Origin: Paracoccaceae bacterium
GTDB taxonomy: Bacteria; Pseudomonadota; Alphaproteobacteria; Rhodobacterales; Rhodobacteraceae
Assembly (NCBI GenBank): GCA_019090795.1
Contig: JAHRVG010000026.1
Location: 1 to 43,370 of the forward strand
Reading direction: 5' to 3'
Length of the DNA stretch: 43,370 nt
Made by a program: the position numbers and the translations under genes. Below the pieces are notes generated by a model. The model saw nothing but the letters and a program-made list of their open reading frames with translations, was not told where the DNA came from and searched no databases. Positions 39,839-43,370 of this stretch are shown here, piece after piece (position 1 is the first letter of the stretch; each line of letters opens with the position of its first letter).

Positions 39839-41329
39839 ATGACTTTTAAATTCAAGGAAAAATATGGCAACTATATCGGTGGCAAATGGGTCGAGCCGGT
39901 AGATGGTCAGTATTTTGATAATAACACGCCAGTGAATGGCTCGCTTTTGTGCCAAATTCCGCGTTCCAATGAAAAAGATATCGAACTGGCGCTGGACGCG
40001 GCACATGCTGCCAAAGACGCCTGGGGCAAAACAAGTGTTACAGAACGTAGCGCGGTCTTATTGAAAATTGCTGACGTAATGGAAGCAAACCTTGGCATGA
40101 TTGCCGAGGCTGAGACATGGGACAACGGCAAGCCGATCCGTGAAACCAACGCCGCGGACATTCCACTGGCGATTGATCACTTTCGGTATTATGCGGGCGT
40201 TATCCGTGCCCAAGAAGGCACGATGAGCGAGATCGACGGCGACACCGTAGCCTATCATTTCCAGGAGCCGCTTGGCGTTGTTGGTCAGATCATTCCTTGG
40301 AATTTCCCGATCCTGATGGCCGTTTGGAAAATCGCACCAGCCTTGGTTGCAGGTAACTGCGTGGTTCTGAAACCGGCCGAGCAGACACCTGCTTCTGTTC
40401 TGGTTCTGGCCGAATTGATCGGTGATTTGCTGCCAGCTGGCACGCTGAATATCGTGAATGGCTTTGGTCTTGAGTGTGGCAAACCGCTGGCGACATCGAC
40501 ACGCATCGCCAAAATCGCCTTTACCGGTGAGACGAGCACGGGTCGTCTGATTATGCAATACGCAGCGGCGAACATCATCCCGTCCACGGTAGAACTGGGC
40601 GGCAAATCCCCCAACATCTTCTTTAAGGATGTGATGGACGAAGACGATGATTTCCTCGACAAAGCCATCGAAGGCTTGGTTCTGTTTGCCTTTAACCAAG
40701 GCGAAGTTTGCACCTGCCCATCACGCGCTTTGATCCACGAAGATATCTATGATGCGTTCATGGAAAAATGCTTGGCGCGTATCGAAGCCATTGTTCAGGG
40801 TGATCCACTTGATTTCAACACAATGGTGGGTTCGCAAGCTTCCGAAGAGCAATACGAAAAAATCCTCTCTTATATGGATATCGGCCGCAAAGAAGGTGCC
40901 GAAGTTCTGATCGGTGGTGGACCAAACCAATCAGGCGATACTCCTGCGGGGGGTTACTACATTAAGCCAACCGTGTTGAAGGGCCACAACAAAATGCGGG
41001 TCTTCCAAGAGGAAATTTTTGGCCCGGTTCTGGCGGTTACCACTTTCAAAACCGACGAAGAAGCGTTGGAAATTGCCAATGACACGCTCTACGGTCTTGG
41101 CGCTGGCGTATGGACCCGTAACGGCAACCGCGCTTATCGCATGGGCCGCGCCATTCAGGCTGGTCGTGTCTGGACCAATTGCTATCACGCATATCCTGCA
41201 CACGCAGCGTTTGGGGGTTACAAACAATCCGGTGTTGGCCGCGAAACCCACATGATGATGCTGGACCACTACCAGCAAACCAAAAACCTGTTGGTCAGCT
41301 ACAGCCCCAACAAACTGGGTTTCTTCTAA
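39839..41329 (+). CDS. NAD-dependent aldehyde dehydrogenase, AldB/ExaC-like
   Basis: 496 residues. The catalytic Cys291 lies in [11 protein letters not shown]; the general base Glu252 in [11 protein letters not shown]-binding [18 protein letters not shown] at about 162-180 and FTGETSTG at about 228. [23 protein letters not shown] near the end is the conserved C-terminus. The family (ExaC, ThcA, AldB) oxidises acetaldehyde and similar short aldehydes in the cytosol. GGGAGAAAAAAC before the ATG. It sits between the AcoR-like regulator and the PNPOx/DUF779 genes, a typical set. A strong terminator follows. Confidence 0.95.
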   Translation: MTFKFKEKYGNYIGGKWVEPVDGQYFDNNTPVNGSLLCQIPRSNEKDIELALDAAHAAKDAWGKTSVTERSAVLLKIADVMEANLGMIAEAETWDNGKPIRETNAADIPLAIDHFRYYAGVIRAQEGTMSEIDGDTVAYHFQEPLGVVGQIIPWNFPILMAVWKIAPALVAGNCVVLKPAEQTPASVLVLAELIGDLLPAGTLNIVNGFGLECGKPLATSTRIAKIAFTGETSTGRLIMQYAAANIIPSTVELGGKSPNIFFKDVMDEDDDFLDKAIEGLVLFAFNQGEVCTCPSRALIHEDIYDAFMEKCLARIEAIVQGDPLDFNTMVGSQASEEQYEKILSYMDIGRKEGAEVLIGGGPNQSGDTPAGGYYIKPTVLKGHNKMRVFQEEIFGPVLAVTTFKTDEEALEIANDTLYGLGAGVWTRNGNRAYRMGRAIQAGRVWTNCYHAYPAHAAFGGYKQSGVGRETHMMMLDHYQQTKNLLVSYSPNKLGFF

Positions 41330-41340
41330 ATTCAACTGTC

Positions 41341-41370
41341 AAAGGGCGTGTTTCACCGCACGCCCTTTTT
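41341..41370 (+). terminator. Intrinsic terminator of the aldehyde dehydrogenase gene
   Basis: AAAGGGCGTG (41341-41350) pairs perfectly with CACGCCCTTT (41359-41368) around an 8-base loop, with a T run to 41370. It starts 11 bases after the stop. Confidence 0.9.
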
Positions 41371-41419
41371 CCCATTTTATGAAACTTTCCAACAACGACA
41401 CAACCAAAGGACCGCGCCA

Positions 41420-41980
41420 ATGGATGACCCCGCTAGCCCCATTAGCCACGCAGGCGAAATTGAAATGCGCGCGCGGCTTCCCAGTCGTCACAAGATAAAT
41501 GAAGACAAGCTTTCAAAGCTGATGCAAGACCATATTAATTCGTCGCTTGCCGGATTTATCGAAAAACAACCGTTTTTCTTTATCGCCACGGCAAATGGCA
41601 GTGGGGAATGTGATGCGAATTTTCGTGCCCGAAATACATCCGCATCAGGACGCCCGCAAGCTTTGCTTTTGATTGCGGATTCTAGGTCAATTTTGTTTCC
41701 CGATTTTGCGGGAAACGGGTTTTACAATAGTTTGGGTAATATCCATCAAAACCCACATATCGGGCTGCTTTTTATTGATTTTCAGGATCAACGCCGTGCC
41801 CGCATTAACGGGCAAGCTTCCATTGCTTCGCCAACTGCATCCACAACCGAGCTATGGCCAGAAGCACAGGCAATCATCCATGTTGATGTAAAAGAAGCGT
41901 ACAACAATTGTTCGGCCAGAATTCCCAAGCTTAAAGCATACACAAATACACAGAAAATGGTGCGCCTTAAGCGCCGTTAA
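41420..41980 (+). CDS. Pyridoxamine 5'-phosphate oxidase-like FMN-binding protein
   Basis: 186 residues from the ATG at 41420 (MDDPASPISHAGEIEMRARLPSRH), placed by AAAGGA; the frame is open further upstream through the terminator. EKQPFFFIATANGSGECDANFRAR is the first strand pair of the FMN-binding split barrel and LFPDFAGNGFYNSLGNIHQNPHIGLLFIDF the phosphate-binding part. Members act on small flavin- or F420-dependent reactions; substrate not known. It follows the aldehyde dehydrogenase after a terminator, so it is transcribed apart or by read-through. Confidence 0.88.
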   Translation: MDDPASPISHAGEIEMRARLPSRHKINEDKLSKLMQDHINSSLAGFIEKQPFFFIATANGSGECDANFRARNTSASGRPQALLLIADSRSILFPDFAGNGFYNSLGNIHQNPHIGLLFIDFQDQRRARINGQASIASPTASTTELWPEAQAIIHVDVKEAYNNCSARIPKLKAYTNTQKMVRLKRR

Positions 41981-42058
41981 TTTTCCGTTATACTTGGGGT
42001 TTTGCAGTTAATACTTTATGGTTAGGGCAAACCACAAATTTTCAGACAGGGAGAAAAC

Positions 42059-42391
42059 ATGCTAAACCAAGTTGAAGCGACAGAAGATGCAATACAACTA
42101 ATTCGTGAAATCGTGGCTGATCATGGCCCCGTGATTTTTCACCAGTCCGGCGGGTGCTGTGATGGCTCGGCACCGATGTGTTATGCAGAGGGTGACCTGA
42201 TTATTGCAGATCACGATGTGCAGATGGGCGAAATCGGCGGGATGCCTTTTTACATTGGCGGCAAACAATTTGAGGTATGGAAGCACACACGCCTGATCAT
42301 TGATGTGATTAACGGGCGTGGCGGCATGTTTTCCCTGGACAATGGTCGTGGTAAACGGTTCCTAACGCGTTCAGATATATGCGAGAGTTAG
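42059..42391 (+). CDS. DUF779 family protein
   Basis: 110 residues, complete, with AGGGAGAAAAC before the ATG. GPVIFHQSGGCCDGSAPMCYAEGDLIIADHDV holds the conserved cysteines (CC and a later C) of DUF779. The family is almost always next to AldB/ExaC-type aldehyde dehydrogenases and AcoR-like regulators, as here, so a helper role in aldehyde oxidation is likely, but the chemistry is not known. Last intact native gene before the insertion-sequence junction. Confidence 0.93.
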   Translation: MLNQVEATEDAIQLIREIVADHGPVIFHQSGGCCDGSAPMCYAEGDLIIADHDVQMGEIGGMPFYIGGKQFEVWKHTRLIIDVINGRGGMFSLDNGRGKRFLTRSDICES

Positions 42392-42412
42392 TTATTAAGA
42401 ATTTCGACAATA

Positions 42413-42429
42413 GTTAGAACCATTCTAAA
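42413..42429. promoter_or_regulatory. Irr-box (ICE)-like palindrome next to the IS junction
   Basis: GTTAGAACCATTCTAAA matches the alphaproteobacterial Irr iron-control element, recalled as TTTAGAAC-NN-TTCTAAA, at all fixed positions but the first base (G for T). The core TTAGAA-CCA-TTCTAA is a perfect inverted repeat. It lies 22 bases after the DUF779 stop, with no gene downstream of it except insertion-sequence DNA from 42468, so any target gene was displaced. It is not a terminator, as no T run follows. Confidence 0.45.
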
Positions 42430-42467
42430 TTCCTATGGGGTTTGATTTGTAATCCATCCTGTTCAGG

Positions 42468-42608
42468 TGGACTTGAAGTGGTCCTGCTTTTTAAGACAGG
42501 TTTGCGGCTGAGTTAAGGTGTATCGGGTTTGGTTGTCATGCCGCCGAATTCAATTCGTTACCGTCAAAGTATGCCTCGTCGGGTGTTCGCGTATCAAGGG
42601 CGGACGGT
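42468..42608 (-). pseudogene. Tail of an IS3-family transposase with the element's end
   Basis: On the minus strand, just left of the IS30 gene, the frame that ends at a TGA at 42539-42541 reads SALDTRTPDEAYFDGNELNS then AA and stop: the C-terminus of an IS3-family OrfB, where ...RPHSALDxRTPDEAYF is usual. Everything upstream of SALD is missing. The DNA from there to TGGACTTGAAGTGGTCCTG (plus strand, 42468) looks like an IS3/IS51-group terminus. So only about 140 bases of this element remain. Confidence 0.65.
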
Positions 42609-43370
42609 GTATAGAATGTGACACAATCTCTGACCTGCGCCCCAAGTTCCCTCCAGCTTGCGCGGAGTCCTTGGGGTTAAATCTTTGACGTCAAGCGGCC
42701 ATCGCAACATCACGGCTAATCTATAGGCTGGAGTTTTAAAGCCAAGCGTTTTTCTAGGGCGAGTATTCAGGCGGTCTGCAACCATATCCAGATCGTTTTG
42801 TGTGTGCACAGATAGGTTGGTTTTCTTAGGGAAATATTGGCGCAGCAAGCGATTGGTATTTTCGTTAGTACTTCGTTGCCATGGGCTTTGTGGGTCACAA
42901 AAATAGATATCAACGTTTGTCGCCAGCGTAATCTGTTTGTGCTGTGCCATCTCCGTGCCGCGATCCCAGGTCAGCGAACGCATCAACCCATCAGGCAAGG
43001 ACTGGATGTGCCGCTTCAATGCCCCGACAACACTGGTTGTGTCCTTCCCCTCAACCTTCACCAGCATTACAAACCGTGAAGCCCGCTCAACCAGCGTAGC
43101 CATATGCGTATTGCCGGAGCCAGATATCAAGTCTCCCTCCCAATGGCCTGGCACAGCGCGATCCTGAACCTCGACAGGGAGTTCTGAGATGGAGACCGCG
43201 TCGATAATCTGACCACGAGGCTGACCTGCCGTTGTCCATGTTTTCCCTCGTCGCATGGTTCGGTTACTACGCAGATGCGAGACAAGCTCCCGCTTCAGGA
43301 CGCCACGAGCCTGAATGAATAGGCTTTTGTAAATGGTTTCGTGGGATATCTGCATAGAAGGATCAGTATC
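42594..43370 (-). CDS. IS30-family transposase, 5' end outside window
   Basis: At least 258 codons; the frame is still open at the window edge (DTDPSMQISHETIYKSLFIQ), so the N-terminal HTH lies outside. The DDE catalytic domain is present: GHWEGDLISGSGNTHMATLVERASRF (first Asp), LTWDRGTEM (second Asp) and PWQRSTNENTNRLLRQYFPK (Glu). LNTRPRKTLGFKTPAYRLAVMLR is where such proteins normally end; here about 35 more residues follow (RWPLDVKDLTPRTP...) into DNA shared with the IS3 remnant, stopping in its frame-shifted tail. This may be loss of the native stop. Together with the IS3 tail this is a nested or end-to-end IS junction. Confidence 0.85.
   Translation of the reverse strand, partial: DTDPSMQISHETIYKSLFIQARGVLKRELVSHLRSNRTMRRGKTWTTAGQPRGQIIDAVSISELPVEVQDRAVPGHWEGDLISGSGNTHMATLVERASRFVMLVKVEGKDTTSVVGALKRHIQSLPDGLMRSLTWDRGTEMAQHKQITLATNVDIYFCDPQSPWQRSTNENTNRLLRQYFPKKTNLSVHTQNDLDMVADRLNTRPRKTLGFKTPAYRLAVMLRWPLDVKDLTPRTPRKLEGTWGAGQRLCHILYTVRP

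Noticed and set aside
1-43370. CRISPR arrays, tRNA or rRNA genes
   Set aside because: No regularly spaced repeats and no cloverleaf or rRNA-like segment was found in any intergenic stretch.

Overview
The window is a piece of an alphaproteobacterial chromosome, most likely from the Rhodobacteraceae (marine Roseobacter group). Four things point there: the mid-50s G+C feel; the set of typical neighbours (three DUF1127 mini-proteins, a CarD/FdxA pair, a SUV3-like helicase with an Hsp15-like S4 protein, a short XRE regulator); a pseudo-dihydroorotase next to pyrB; and hairpin RNAs that look like the CcsR/'cuckoo' sRNAs of Rhodobacter sphaeroides. Nearly all of it is dense, ordinary chromosome. The accessory material is a nuclease-like DUF4268 gene with a palindromic repeat inside the pyrimidine operon, and an insertion-sequence junction at the right edge.

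Layout. 1-5.2 kb: 3' end of uvrD, a cluster of small stress-type DUF1127 genes with two twin-hairpin RNAs carrying anti-Shine-Dalgarno loops, mrp (Fe-S carrier), rpmG, a MAPEG protein, a Bax-inhibitor-1/YccA protein and a third DUF1127 gene. 5.2-10.8 kb: a LysR regulator, a sulfotransferase-like protein, a quinone oxidoreductase, an XRE regulator behind a possible sigma-54 promoter, an inositol-phosphatase-like HisN, an alpha/beta hydrolase and an SCP2 protein. 10.9-15.7 kb: a forward run with a TPR lipoprotein-like/secreted protein, SUV3-like helicase, S4 protein, 7Fe ferredoxin and CarD. 15.7-20.1 kb: the reverse pyrB operon (pyrB, two small membrane proteins, a DUF4268 gene, a catalytically dead pyrC). 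20.2-28.5 kb: uracil-DNA glycosylase, moaB, Nudix, an RND efflux pair, a DsbD-alpha-like protein and YqgE. 28.6-33.6 kb: a GcvA-type LysR regulator divergent from an MttB-family methyltransferase plus a dimethylglycine-dehydrogenase-like flavoprotein. 33.7-38.4 kb: a YhaN/YhaO-like (Rad50/Mre11-like) pair. 38.7-42.4 kb: an AcoR-like activator without its AAA+ domain, an aldehyde dehydrogenase, an FMN-binding protein and a DUF779 protein. 42.4-43.37 kb: an Irr-box-like palindrome, the tail of a broken IS3-family transposase and an IS30-family transposase running off the edge.

The most interesting items are the two cuckoo-type sRNAs (one directly behind a DUF1127 gene, one without a host gene), the DUF4268 gene inserted in and translationally abutted to the pyr operon, the orphaned Irr-like box beside the IS junction, the perfect LysR palindrome in front of the methylamine-type module, a fresh 24-bp in-frame duplication in the RND pump, and a terminator hairpin that swallows the ribosome binding region of the hisN-like gene. 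No clearly new multi-gene system could be shown from sequence alone.
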